Positions 1 to 9,264 of a stretch of DNA of 64,000 bases are shown here, one piece after another. This stretch comes from Diplonema papillatum (taxonomy: Eukaryota > Euglenozoa > Diplonemea > Diplonemida > Diplonemidae): NCBI GenBank assembly GCA_030068145.1, contig JAPJBO010000088.1, forward strand, positions 62,001 to 126,000. The letters run 5' to 3'. The notes beneath the pieces were generated by a model that was not told where the DNA came from, ran no database searches, and saw only the letters and a program-made list of their open reading frames with translations. The translations under genes were made by a program, and so were the position numbers. How positions within the stretch are numbered: the stretch's first letter is position 1; every line of letters begins with the position of its first letter.

Positions 1-350
1 GCCGTCAGCTTGTCTTCTTTCGTGGTCGGCTTGCAGTTGCAGACGAGGGTGCCTTGCTTCGAGATCCAAAACTCGTCTTCGCCAGCCGGAGCTTCCACCC
101 GGGCGAGCTTCCCGCATGCTTCGCATTTGTACCCACCTTTATTACTCGTTCGCGCGTCAACTGCTTTACCTTTCGGCCGATGCGGCGGCTTGCGTCGGGT
201 CTCGCCTTCTTCGCTGGAGGAGTCGTCGGGCCTCCGTTTCGGCTTCTTTTGCTTCTTGTCCTTCTTCTTCGGCCGCTTCTCGGTGGCTGCATCCGCCGAG
301 TTGCTCTCATCTTCGGTCGTCTCGTCCCGCTTTCGCTTCGCGGCGGGCAT
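1..350 (-). CDS. Lysine-rich protein with CxxC...CxC motif, N-terminal part
   Basis: An open frame starts at ATG 350-348 and runs off the left edge without a stop (116 codons visible). Residues 1-65 are strongly basic and acidic, with several KR-rich patches that look like nuclear localisation signals (for example KRPKKKDKKQKKPKRR, residues 25-40) and a serine/acidic patch (DDSSSEEGE). Residues 76-106 carry CEAC and CNC, which could form a four-cysteine zinc site (C76, C79, C104, C106) around a W-containing core. Third codon positions are rich in G and C, as in the other genes here. I do not recognise the family; a nuclear or nucleolar zinc-binding protein is inference. The usual reading of this stretch in other frames gives arginine-rich shadows. 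Confidence 0.6.
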   Translation of the reverse strand, partial: MPAAKRKRDETTEDESNSADAATEKRPKKKDKKQKKPKRRPDDSSSEEGETRRKPPHRPKGKAVDARTSNKGGYKCEACGKLARVEAPAGEDEFWISKQGTLVCNCKPTTKEDKLT

Positions 351-685
351 TCTCGCTCAGAGATCCGCGCGAGCGCGGGCTGTCGCAAGTCCCTTCCTCA
401 CCAAGCCCTCCCGTTAAGTCAAACTAACTGGCTGCGGCTGTCGTCACGGCGCCCATGTGGCATATCCCGCTGGCCCCGCTCCCTTCGTCTGCTCGGGGGG
501 AGCAAGGGGTGAATGTACGATGGTTTCGGATAGCGACGGGGGTACTTACTTAGTACAATGGTAGGCATACTAATCGCGTAAGATCTGCGATCGTATGACG
601 ACAGAAGAGAGGGGGTAGGTCTCGCAACGAGTAACAACAGCAGATCAGCAGCAACTTATCAATAACAATGAGAGAGAGAGAGAGT
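351..685. other. Intergenic, no gene seen
   Basis: Upstream of the lysine-rich gene. I see no promoter motif I would defend. A short (GA)n tract at about 670-683 leads into the T1 repeat. Confidence 0.4.
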
Positions 686-905
686 TTTGTCACGCTTTAG
701 CAGTCCCAGGGCCCGGTCGTACCCTCCTGCCATCTTTTGTGTTCTCGTTGTCATAGCTATCGCGCTGACCTTCCGAGCAGGGACCATCTCTCCGGGAGTT
801 TCCGGTCTCCTCACTTTTCTTTGTACTGCTACGGCGGATGTAAGTCGCTCCAGAGGCGCTCAGCAGGCCACGGCTCTGCTACGGTGGGTGACGGCCGGAG
901 AGGGC
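686..905 (+). repeat. T1 dispersed repeat, near full-length copy
   Basis: Carries the three parts of the family: a head (GTCACGCTTTAGCAGTCCCA at about 691), the core (GCAGGGACCATCTCTCC at about 779) and a tail (CTACGGCGGATGTAAGTCG region, about 826-890). Other copies: 14590-14725, 31556-31685, 35129-35252, 38498-38550, 43696-43800, 44280-44325, 44543-44705, 44745-44910, 49240-49300, and a head alone at 52289-52365. The core sits after (GA)n in several copies. Confidence 0.8.
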
Positions 906-1040
906 GCTGCCGGGGGTGCTCTGGCCAGCGGGTGAGCTCGCTTCGCGATCCCCCGCCTTGTTACGCTGCGGGCCCTCTTCTTCTTCACGACTGCGCGGCC
1001 TACGGGGGTAGTCCCCCGCTTCTGCCCAGCTCCCCGGCAG

Positions 1041-1205
1041 GTGTCGTACGGCGCCGCCAACGCGATGCTCGACTCGCTAGCAAGGCAACTGCAGGCTGCT
1101 GGCGTGAAGTGCACCTCCATTCAATGGGGTCCGTGGGGAGGACACGGCATGCGTCAACAACGTCTGGCAACCCCTTTCCCCGGCTGTCGGATGGGGCTCG
1201 CTTGA
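1041..1205 (+). CDS. Fragment of a type I polyketide synthase ketoreductase domain
   Basis: Reading from 1041 gives VSYGAANAMLDSLARQLQ... and then SIQWGPWGGHGM, ending at a TGA at 1203-1205. The YxAANAxLDxLA...(S/T)I.WGPW.G.GM pattern is the C-terminal part of the PKS ketoreductase (KR) domain, including the catalytic Tyr of the YxxxN motif. The segment follows a CCCCGGCAG that would serve as a 3' splice site. I see no flanking ketosynthase, acyl carrier or other KR portions within the window, so this is either one exon of a widely split gene or a stranded fragment. KR domains reduce beta-keto intermediates with NADPH. The family call is firm; functional status is unknown. Confidence 0.65.
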   Translation: MSYGAANAMLDSLARQLQAAGVKCTSIQWGPWGGHGMRQQRLATPFPGCRMGLA

Positions 1206-2096
1206 TACGGTGTGTGCTTTTTGTGTCCCTAAATGTCCACGCTGAGCAATCAGGGGTGCAGGAGTACCATGACTCTCTTAGGGTATCTCTCGTCGATAAT
1301 ATCGACAAACTGTTGCCCGGCTTTCTGGACACTGCACCGGCGACAACATCCTTGTAGTCATTCTGCTGGCAGACTGTCGCTGTACCACCTTCTTCACAAC
1401 CTGGAACAGTTTCAAGAAAAGCGTGAAGAGGAAGCGCGACACTTAATAGTTTCGCAATACTTTATTGTGTACGCCTTCGCGCAAAACCAGCAACCACTCT
1501 TTCGCGACTTTCAGCATTTTCGGACGTTGTGAAAACAGAGAGTGCTGTGGATATCATAAGAATGTCTCCCTTTGGCTGCGCACTCATCGGCAGCGGCCAG
1601 TTCGCTACACGTTCGTTGCCTTTTGCGGAAACTGAGCGTTGGCAGTCACCAACTGGGTTTTCACGACACGCCGGTCGGCGTACGCAAATGAGTGCATGCA
1701 ACGTTTGCTGGCTGGCCGAACAGCGCGCGGGCAGCAGCTACGGGGCCACACAGGCCATCTACACTGTTTTCGATCTCGTAGTACACAACGCGTCTTGCAA
1801 CTGTTCCATAGCTCTACACGACAACAACGCCTTAGAGCGGGGTAGAAACCCCTGCAAAGACGATGAGGCAGGAGGCGCGTGTTTCGTGAGCTTTGGAACT
1901 GAAAGGGGCCTGCGGCTCTCTGTATCAGCCGAGCCTACGCGCAGCAGATGTTCAATCGACGCATCAGAACGGACGGCAAGGTGCTTGCCGTTCCGGTGCT
2001 TGAGGGTTGCCCTGCCTTCAACCAGCAGCAGCCGTCAGCCCCAATGGGCTTTCAGTAGCCCTCTCAATACGCACTGCGCTAGGCGCTACCATGCAC
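1206..2096. other. No gene supported
   Basis: A long plus-strand open frame exists here but has no recognisable domain and crosses into the antisense of the PAN-like gene, so it is left out. GTGTGTGC just after the PKS fragment (about 1210) could be a splice donor. Confidence 0.35.
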
Positions 2097-2470
2097 CGGA
2101 CAGCCGCGTCAGGGATTCGGCTTCCTGGCTAACGAATTTGCCACGTCCCATGCCATCGCAGCACAGCGGTTGCGAAGCAAGGCTACGCAAGCTTCGGAAT
2201 CGCGAACGGGTACGAGCCGCGGCTGCGCGCTTCTCTTTCTGCAGCACATCACCCCCAGTGTGCTTTCTCCCGTCTCGAGACCAGGCGCTACCGTGCACCG
2301 GACAATGCCGCGTCAGGGATTCGGGTTTGTTGCCTACGGATTTACCACGTGACACGCCATCGCAGCAAGCGGTCGCTACGCAAGCTTCGGAATCGCGAAT
2401 GGGTACGAGCCGACCGAACGGCCTGCGGCCGCGCGCTTCTCTTTCTGCAGGCGAGCTGCTTCTTCGGTCT
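2097..2470. repeat. Tandem duplication of the 3' end of the PAN-like gene
   Basis: Two head-to-tail copies of about 200 bp (about 2097-2270 and 2296-2470) share CGTCAGGGATTCGG, ACGCAAGCTTCGGAATCGCG and CGCGCTTCTCTTTCTGCAG. The right copy overlaps the last codons of the PAN-like gene, and the left copy is its downstream duplicate. Confidence 0.75.
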
Positions 2471-2942
2471 TTTCGATCCATTTGTGCACCGAAGCGGCTT
2501 TCTCCTTCGCCGATCCTTGCATCGCGCCGACAGTCTTCGTGACGCCGTCTTGCGTGCCCAACCCCATACGGGTGAGGTGCTCCGTCAACACGTCAACCTT
2601 CGGCCGCGGGTGCACGGCGGAACGGACGACAACGCGCTTCTTCCCCTCCATCGGCTTCGGAGACGGGCACCCCGCCTTCAGCCAGCAGCAGCCGTCGTCC
2701 CAGTGCGGGTTCGCTCCCTTCGGGTCGCTTTCTTGATAATTGTACATGACCGCGCTGCACTCGACCCTCTCGGAGCAGAGGGCCACGCACTCGTCCTCGG
2801 TCAGGTCGCACTGCTTCTGCACGTCTTCCCCCGGACAATCCACGTCGTACGCTGTATGCCCCACCGTCAGCGACACGGTGGCAGGGCTACACTCCGCCAG
2901 GAGCGCGGAGCATGTTAACAGCAAAAGTCCTGCTCGCTTCAT
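2376..2942 (-). CDS. Secreted cysteine-rich protein, PAN/apple-like
   Basis: A 188-residue frame. Residues 1-19 form a signal peptide (MKRAGLLLLTCSALLAECS). The mature part has eight cysteines at 36, 45, 52, 56, 62, 85, 86 and 92, with ECVALC and YNYQ...CCWLK spacing that resembles PAN/apple domains, which bind proteins or sugars outside the cell or in the secretory pathway. Residues 105-190 are charged and helical (HKWIEKTEEAARLQKEKRAAA). The 3' end lies in a tandem duplication, so the true C-terminus may differ, for example through a splice site near CTGCAG. PAN membership is by cysteine pattern only. Other small extracellular cysteine-rich folds are possible. Confidence 0.65.
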   Translation of the reverse strand: MKRAGLLLLTCSALLAECSPATVSLTVGHTAYDVDCPGEDVQKQCDLTEDECVALCSERVECSAVMYNYQESDPKGANPHWDDGCCWLKAGCPSPKPMEGKKRVVVRSAVHPRPKVDVLTEHLTRMGLGTQDGVTKTVGAMQGSAKEKAASVHKWIEKTEEAARLQKEKRAAAGRSVGSYPFAIPKLA

Positions 2943-3527
2943 GTTTGCATGGTTTTCTCAGGGCTGCCTCTCTCAATTCCTGAAGGGGTGGGGGACTTGT
3001 AGTTGGCGGCTTCAACACAGGGGAGAGTGTTCGTTCGAAGCACGTTTTCGTGCGGTGTGTGTACGAAATTCTTGTGCGGATGACAAGGTAAAAAAGACAG
3101 GAGGCGCTTCGTTTTGTTCGTGCGTGCCGGCTGATCGGTTTCCGGCTTGTATTTTACCCTGTGTCTGGGGTGGCCGGCTACATTGGATGAGCACACTTTT
3201 CCACAAAACTTCCCAGAAATTCCCAGAATGTCGTTCTCTTCCACGCTTTTTCACGTTTTTTCACATCGTTTCACACTGGTTCAGCTCTTTTCGCAAGCCT
3301 TCACAGACGTTCATACCGGGTTGTGTGACAGTTTTCTACGATGTGCTGCATGGATTTGCTCCAAAATCGTCCCCTTTAACACATGTGACCGCCAAGGTGT
3401 AGGCACTTGATTGACCGATAAATGGCCGAAAAAAACGAAAAGGGGAAATGGTCGGTGCCCCTCGAGCTCGGGAACTAGTCACTCCCGCTTCCCTTTTCGG
3501 TCTTCCGGTTTAGCACGTTCACCACCA

Positions 3528-3990
3528 GTGTGCGTGTTCTCCATTCGGACCGCGTTGTTCGGGCGGACGTCCTTGAATTCGCCAAACGCAACCCTGATTT
3601 CTTCACCAACGAAATCCTCCCCCACCGCACCTGGACCCAATGGAAGAGGGGTTTGACTTTGGTCGGAACTTCCGAAGGGTGGGGTGACCTCACGTCATTC
3701 CAGGTCGCTAACGTAGTCTACCAGCGGCCGATAGCTCTCTTCATCCTCACCCGGACCGTCAGCCCTACGTACGTTGGATCCACAAGACGAATCGGCAATT
3801 ATGCCCGCTCACTACGGCGAGACGCATTACGACTACGTCCCTGGGGTTTTTCGAGCAAGCTGCGCGGAGCAGTGGTGTCAAGGGCTCGGTAGCCCGGCTG
3901 ATAGCCCAGCGCGAGACGAAGGCTACCACCTGGAGGTACGAACCTCACCAGAACCTCAGCGCCAGCACAGCGACCTCACCGACGTCTTCA
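3528..3990 (+). pseudogene. OTU-type cysteine protease frame, broken by frameshifts
   Basis: Three frames in succession give parts of one OTU-like fold. VCVFSIRTALFG at 3528-3566 holds the likely catalytic Cys (codon 3531-3533). The next frame, from about 3560, reads RADVLEFAKRNPDFF and then EGWGDLTSFQVANVVYQRPI. A third, from 3774, reads MPAHYGETHYDYV with the likely catalytic His at 3825-3827. The WGD...FQ.A.....RPI and HYDYV motifs are typical of OTU proteases, which cleave ubiquitin and are also found in several eukaryotic transposon proteins. At least two frame changes break the gene unless very short introns remove them. It lies wholly inside the TIR element, which suggests it was element cargo. 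Confidence 0.65.
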
Positions 3991-4844
3991 ACCACATCCA
4001 CGACCAATCATACCACATCCACGGCCGAACGAGGAGCTTCTTCATCTCAAAGAGTGTCAACGCCACTCTTTCTATAACATAAACATACATACAAAAGGTG
4101 TCACGGGATAAGCCGGCAGCCGCTGCTTAACGGCTTATATAAATCCTGAGATTACCCCCTCAGGTGACGATACTTCAACCTTCTTTTCGTTTCAAAATGA
4201 AGACTGGAGTCTTCTGAAATGAAGACGGGGCTTGGTCAAATCTCGCTCAGATGTTGGATGGTGTCCTGTTACGTTTCGGGTGAAGCTACGGGCCTACTAT
4301 GGGAAAGCCGTCAGCGACGTGGTTTTCCCTGGCACGGCATGTGCCGCAATTCTGAAGGTGGTGATCACTATAAATATTCCGAGGAAGCGCATAACAAGTG
4401 CCAAGCTACTCTACCACGAATCACGTTAGGTGACGTCAACAAATATGCGCTGCGCTACGAAGCAAATGAGGTTTGCTGGCGGCATGTCAGGGGGGTATGT
4501 CAGGGGGTGTCGTGCGGTCGGACAAGGCGATGCCGGATGGTCGTCGATGCCAAGTGACGCCTGCGGTGCGGACAAGCAAGCTTGCTACCATAAAAAAAGA
4601 ACCCCTGTTCCTTCGCTCAGTTTCCCACTGTTTCACAGTTTCTCCAAAATTTTGTTCTCCTTCGCACTTCTTCCCATTTCCCCAGTTTCGGGCTGGTGTT
4701 CACGTTGGTAGGGAGTCAATAGCCCCCAAAAAACTGGAAAAGTATTCAGAAAACTTCCAAAATCTTCCCAGAATTTCCCAAGATTTCCCAGAATTTCGGT
4801 CCCTTTCACGCTTTTTCACGCTTTTTCGTCGTCTTGTTGCGTTA

Positions 4845-4878
4845 GTGGGGAGTCATTTGCAAGCAAATGAGTACCACA
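4845..4878. repeat. Palindromic dispersed motif
   Basis: GTGGGGAGTCATTTGC...GCAAATGAGTACCAC is a near-palindrome (TTTGCAAGCAAA centre). Its reverse complement occurs at 25793-25826 with one base changed at the centre. The arm TAGTGGGGAGTCA alone recurs at 5007, 22307, 24215 and 43355. Confidence 0.7.
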
Positions 4879-5234
4879 CTATGCCAGCTTTTCGCTACGT
4901 GACTCCAGAAGGGTCACTTTATAATCGGAGTCTTCGCTTTCTCGCTTGCGCCGATAGGCACGCCGCTTTTTCACGCTTTTTCACAGTGTTTCGTCGTCTT
5001 GTTGCGTTAGTGGGGAGTCATACACAGTGTTTCACAGTGTCTCACGTGGTTCCACTTTCATACACATACGTTCCCAAGAGCGACTGGTGATATCATGTGA
5101 AAGACATGGGAATTCTTGTGAAATTTGGTGTGTCTCCAATGTAGCCGGCCACCCCAGTGTCATTTTCAGGCAAGGAATTCTGATCAACAACACCTTGAAG
5201 GGTAAATCGCAAGATTGTTAATGCTAAGAAAAAC

Positions 5235-5511
5235 GCTTGGGGCTCTCGAGGGCGGCCCTGACTCGCTGCAGATTCCGTGCCTCGAACCGGGTCTATACGA
5301 GTCCAAATGGACCGGCGGGGCGTAACGCACTGAGGAGCCTAGTTGTTCCGTAATTCATTCAGCCTTCTGGCCGGTTCCCGCGAGTATCTTCTGAATCGCT
5401 CTATTCGCAGTACAACTCGGGTCGGCGGCGATCGTTGATGAAGCCGGAGGTGACAGAAAAATTACCACAGGGATAACTGGCTTGTGGCAGCCAAGCGTTC
5501 ATAGCGACGTT

Positions 5512-5543
<32 letters not shown>

Positions 5544-5588
5544 ACCTAGACAAGCAGAATTGTCTAAGGGTTGGATTGTTCACCGAAC

Positions 5589-5632
<44 letters not shown>

Positions 5633-5830
5633 TCACCCTACTGATGGAGAGAGAGCCCATCGGGCCAGCGCATTCCGACAGCAATACGGGGTAGCACGAG
5701 AGGAACTCCCGTTTCTAGTCCCTGGTATCTACGGTTGTTCGATCGGACAGGGCCGTTTGCTACCACTGGATGGATTATGGCTGAACGCCTCCCTTCCGCT
5801 TCTCGCATCAAGCTCGGAGAGCAGGGCTGC
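5235..5830 (+). rRNA. Large-subunit (28S) rRNA gene, 3' fragment
   Basis: The conserved peptidyl-transferase region is plain: ATTACCACAGGGATAACTGG at 5461-5480, then GGCAGCCAAGCGTTCATAGC, TTTTTGATCCTTCGATGTCG, GGGAACGTGAGCTGGGTTTA at 5590, and GGATTATGGCTGAACGCCTC at 5771. The wording is of eukaryotic nuclear type, not bacterial. Similarity is clear from about 5440 to 5800 and weaker back to about 5235. The 5' two thirds of 28S, and 18S and 5.8S, are absent, and helices between the conserved blocks are divergent. It is a stranded piece of rDNA, likely a pseudogene or the end of a displaced unit, starting directly after the R repeat. Confidence 0.88.
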
Positions 5831-6039
5831 CAGAGTGCCTCCCCCGAGCCAGTCGGCGTGCGTGCTTATGTGCGGCGGGAGGCATCAAAAGAAAGCGGGA
5901 AAAAAAGGCTTACGCTACTCGCGACACCTACTATTGGAATCTTCGAAAGGCGCTGTCCGTTCCGAGCGAGTAAAGAACCCAAGAAGTCGAAGCCGAAGAT
6001 TACCGAAGGCAGGCTGTTCGCCGGACGCCGATTACGTAA

Positions 6040-6700
6040 CCACACAACAGCTGAAAGGAAAGAGGAGGGATGAACAAGGTTTCAAGTCATCCGCTCAGTA
6101 CACACGCGCTGAATAAGCCGCCTGGAAAACCGTCCCAGCAAAGCGTGCAATGCATCTTATCTCGCCCCTTTGAAGGAAATAACTTACGTTCGGCGCCTTC
6201 GATGAGGTGGCAAACAGCTTGCAAAAAGGGCGAAAGGTGTTCCTTCCTACGTGCTACTACTCAGGGCCTGCAACCGGTTCGAGGAAGCGAGAAGGAATGC
6301 CCGGCCGGCCCGAGTTAGACGACTATCGAAGGGGGCTATTTGCGCCAGACGTCGGATATGTAAATGCAACAGCTGAAAGGAGGAGCGATGAACAAGATTT
6401 AAGTCACCCCTTCAGTACACGCGCTGAAGAAGCCGCTTGTGGAACCGATCCGGGAGCGTGCTGTCTGCCCCTTTGGAGGGTCGAATTTTCACCCGGGCGT
6501 TTTTTTCTGTGGGAGACCACTATGTCAAACGCCTTCCACATGTGCAAATACACAGCCGGGAGAAGGAGGAAGGATGACGAGGTTTTCGGTCACACGCTCG
6601 CTGAAACAGCGCTGCAAAACCTCTTTCCGGCAAGCGTTGGAGGGACCAGGTTTAGATCGCACCTTGTAACAGGCGACTCCTTATTAAAACGAAAAGGCGG
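6040..6700 (+). repeat. Degenerate tandem repeats downstream of rRNA
   Basis: Three diverged units at about 6047, 6367 and 6553 share CAACAGCTGAAAGGA, GGATGAACAAG, CAGTACACACGCGCTGAA and GGCAAGCGTTGG-like blocks. The unit resembles rDNA spacer repeats, but that link rests only on position. The open frames crossing this block have no domain. Confidence 0.65.
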
Positions 6701-7283
6701 GCGGTTCTTCGACTTGCGACTCTCGTTGGAAAACCTTTTCCAAGGACTGCTGCCCGCCGCCACAACCAGGCATGCGCCTGACACGGGGTGTCGAATCCTT
6801 CTTTCGGTCACAATCGGCTCTTGGAGCTCTCGTTATGTGTGGAACTTCGGGGCGCAGCTTGGATCGCGGATAAGGCAACGAGTACAGAGCAGTCGTCGCG
6901 CAGTGAAGCGGCCCGCGTCGCAGGTGGCACAAACCGGAGAAGCCCGTGCGGCAGGGAGTGAAGACGAGGTGATGCAGGACGAAGGGGAAGCGCGAAGCGA
7001 CCAGCCCGGACGGACCAACAAGACGCAAGACCAGGCGACCAAGAGAAGGAGGGGGACGCGACCCAAAGACCCGGGCTAAGTAGCTTGGAACTAGTGTGAT
7101 GGACCTTTCTTCGGAGGGGCTCACGCACTCAAAGATCGACTTATACGCAGCTTGGACACAGCTTGCCATGCATTCTGCAACAGGTGATGCTGCTGCAATC
7201 GCGCAGGTACATGAGTGGGGGTAAAAGCCGATTCACCCCCCTGGTTCTGTATCGCATCGGGCTGGTGCATCAGGGTCTATCTG
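6701..7283. other. No gene supported
   Basis: Overlapping open frames on both strands are arginine-rich and lack motifs. Nothing else recognised. Confidence 0.35.
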
Positions 7284-7437
7284 GGATATTATCCCTATCT
7301 CCTGGAGCTGCATAGAATTGCCTGTGCTGTGTTTCACGGAACATTGCGATACGTCAGCGCCTGAAGCACGACACGGTACGATCGAAGAGGCAGACACACT
7401 AGGGGCTATCGCTACAGATGATTCTGCATCCTAAATG
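7284..7437 (+). repeat. KR dispersed repeat with conserved basic tail codons
   Basis: Contains CTCCTGGAGCTGCAT and then a frame reading LKHDTVRSKR (about 7369-7398), followed by CTATCGCTACAGATGATTCTGCAT. Related copies: 27956-28290, 31060-31230 and 34718-34945. The CTGGAGCTGCAT part also recurs at 30468-30615 and, inverted, in the macro-domain gene's 3' flank. Confidence 0.65.
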
Positions 7438-7509
7438 CCACGGCCGGTGCAGGAGAGATTGGACATGGGGACGGACACCTGCCGTCCCGCGAGTTTGCGC
7501 GGAGCTGTC

Positions 7510-8957
7510 TCAGCGCGGGCGGCAGCCGTCAGGCCCGCACGCGGGGCCGCCTGTGCGGGGGGGCCGGCGGGGCGCCCCGCTGTTGGGCCCCCTGTGCGGC
7601 GCGTCCTTGGGAGGGCCGCTGGCGTCGTTCTCGTCGTCCGAAAGCTCGCCGTGGATCCTCTTCTCGCGGCGGATCCGCTCCTGCGCCGCCTTCACGGCCG
7701 CGGCCCGCGCTTCCTCCGCGCGCGCGCCCGCCCGAGCGTCCAGCGCCTCCTGGTGCTGCTTAGCTTGCGCGGCCCTCGCCTTTGCCAGTTCGGACTGCAT
7801 GTCGTCACCGGGTTCCCTGTGCACGGTGTGTGTGGAAATACGGTTTCAAAATACCGGCGACGCGGTTAAAAAGGTGCAGCGTTTTTAGAACGCGCTGTTT
7901 TTCAGTCTTCGGTGATCGACGTGAGGCGGGGTGGGAGTGGAGGATCGTGACCATCGTCGAGAGGGTTCCTTAATGGTATCGTATACTGGTATGAATTTCT
8001 AGACTGTTTTGAGTTTCAAGGATCCGTGTTTTGTGTCTGCGCGCGCGCCCGAGCGTCCAGCGCCTCCTGGTGCTGCTTAGCTTGCACGGCCCTCGTCTTT
8101 GCCAGTTCGGACTGCATGTCGTCACCGGGTTCCTTGAACACGGTGTGTGTGGGTGCGCATGCAATACGGTTTCAAAATACCGGCGACGCGGTTAAAAAGG
8201 TGCACGCTACCAGAATCAAGCAGCGTTTTTAGAACGTGCTGTTTTTCAGTCTGCAGTGACCGACACGAGGCGGGGTGGGAGTGGAGGATCCGCAGTTTTA
8301 GAGTCTCCGCGTGACCACCGTCGAGAAGGGTTCCTTAATGGTATCGTATATTGGCATGCATTGCTAGACTCTTTTGGGTTTTAAGGATCCGTGTTTTGTG
8401 TCTAGTAGACTCTACGGTCGACAGTAAGACGGGTTGGTGTTCTTTCGTTGGGAGCTGGTACTTGGTAGTTCGTCTGTTGGGTGATCTTTGCAGCTGTATT
8501 TTCTATTCGTGGTAATGGCACGTGCGTGTGCGTGTGTTACGGATCCGTTTGAACGTGGTGCCTCCCTTCACACTCTCATCTTCTTTTGTTTGTGCGATTG
8601 TTTGTGCGATTTAACCTACATGTGTTCTGGTTAAACTGCTGCCAACGTTCTTTTTAGCTGTAACAAATACTGTCTCCAGGGAAGCAGACATTGGTTGTCG
8701 CAAAGAAAAAGCTGTTTTCAGTCAGAAAGCAACGCTCGTATAGGTGCGGGTCGTTGTAGTCGTCGCTGCCACTTTAATTCTTGTTTTCGTTGGGAAAATT
8801 TAGCATACTCGGGAGCGGCTGGGCTCATTGAGAGATCGAGCCATTGCTGGAGTCGCTCGCGGACGAAGAACCCTTGAAACACGGTACGGAAGAGCACAAT
8901 GAGAATGAACACCGACAGCCAGAAAAGCTTTTCGTACGACGTCAACGTCAACTCCAT
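7510..8957 (-). CDS. Membrane-anchored coiled-coil protein with VIM motif, VIMP/SelS-like
   Basis: Two exons. Exon 1 is 8957-8773 (donor AA|GTGGCA) and exon 2 is 7816-7510 (acceptor GTGCACAG|G); the phases match and give 163 residues. Residues 11-27 are a membrane helix (LFWLSVFILIVLFRTVF). Residues 62-118 are a long charged helix. R99-X5-A105-A106-X2-R109 fits the VCP-interacting motif RX5AAX2R found in VIMP/SelS, SVIP and gp78. The tail (124-163) is Pro/Gly/Arg-rich. Order and size match selenoprotein S, an ER protein that tethers p97/VCP during ER-associated degradation. The Sec-bearing GGUG end is not seen: the frame stops at TGA after GCRPR. A WRB/Get1-like protein (EYAKFSQRKQELK) is an alternative. 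The exon 1 donor is inferred from phase. Confidence 0.5.
7720..8403. repeat. Tandem duplication spanning exon 2 start and intron of the VIMP-like gene
   Basis: Copies 7720-8037 and 8038-8403 are head to tail and share long blocks: the exon start (CAGCGCCTCCTGGTGCTGC), GGTTTCAAAATACCGGCGAC, GTTCCTTAATGGTATCGTAT and GGATCCGTGTTTTGTGTCT. The right copy lies inside the intron and holds a dead copy of the exon: the acceptor CAG is changed to AAG, and the frame runs to a stop after about 34 codons. Confidence 0.85.
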
Positions 8958-9264
8958 TTTGTTTGTCTTTTTTCGTGCTTGTTTGGTATGCCTAAATAAC
9001 CGATTCGGTGTGGCCGACGTGTTTGTCGTCGTTTGCCTTTCTTTCGCCTCCTGCCTCGGGTCAATCCGCCCTTATTATCGCTTTCGGTTGGGGATGACAT
9101 TGTCGGCAAGGAGTGTTGTTGTTTTACTCTTTATCCTCCTGATCCACTGCGGAGCCAGAGGGTTCTTCCTGCAGTCGGTATTCAACCTGACAGGGGAATG
9201 CGCGAAGTACTAAAGACCGGGGCCCAACGAGACGAGAGGCAGCAGTTAAAGTACGGGTAACGGT
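8958..9264. other. Upstream of the VIMP-like gene, no feature seen
   Basis: Holds the presumed promoter of the minus-strand gene starting at 8957. No motif is supported. Confidence 0.35.

Larger units (their letters stand above)
3165..5157. mobile_element. 1,993-bp transposon-like element with 23-bp perfect TIRs
   Basis: Bases 3165-3187 and 5135-5157 are exact inverted copies of each other (outer bases CTGGGGTGGCC). The next 25-30 bases inward remain partly similar. The element lies inside a copy of the R repeat. The flanking TGT at 3162-3164 and 5158-5160 corresponds to a single TGT in uninterrupted R copies, which gives a 3-bp target duplication. Inside are a decayed OTU-protease frame (about 3528-3990), and direct repeats rich in TTTCCCAGAA and CACGCTTTTTCACG near both ends (3205-3265, 4765-4830, 4965-5010). 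I see no transposase, so it may be non-autonomous. TIR and 3-bp duplication suggest a cut-and-paste DNA element; superfamily unknown. Confidence 0.85.
3092..5220 (+). repeat. R dispersed repeat, split by a nested element
   Basis: Left part 3092-3164 (GACAGGAGGCGCTTCGTTTT... to CCCTGTGT) and right part 5158-5220 (TGTCATTTTCAGGCAAGG... to AAGATTGTTAATGCTAAG) together match the uninterrupted copies at 27060-27234 and 32903-33076. Further copies: 39570-39713 (internal deletion), 61219-61557 (also interrupted), and pieces at 16876-16915 and 33555-33600. Within R, GGTTGATC and GATCAACC form an inverted repeat. Confidence 0.85.

Noticed and set aside
737-1357. 206-codon plus-strand ORF
   Set aside because: It overlaps the PKS ketoreductase match in another frame and the T1 repeat, and has no domain.
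3530-3892. Intact 120-codon gene in the TIR element
   Set aside because: The OTU motifs are spread over three frames, so this single frame is not the whole protein.
5571-6116. 181-codon ORF across the rRNA fragment
   Set aside because: It reads through conserved 28S sequence, so the RNA explains the bases.
6207-7079. 290-codon ORF downstream of rRNA
   Set aside because: It lies in degenerate tandem repeats and its frames change between units, so no protein is conserved.
7500-7512. TGA read as selenocysteine in the VIMP-like gene
   Set aside because: The residues around it (GCRPR-TGA-DSSAQ) do not match the GGUG end of SelS, and the frame goes on too far. I keep it as an ordinary stop.
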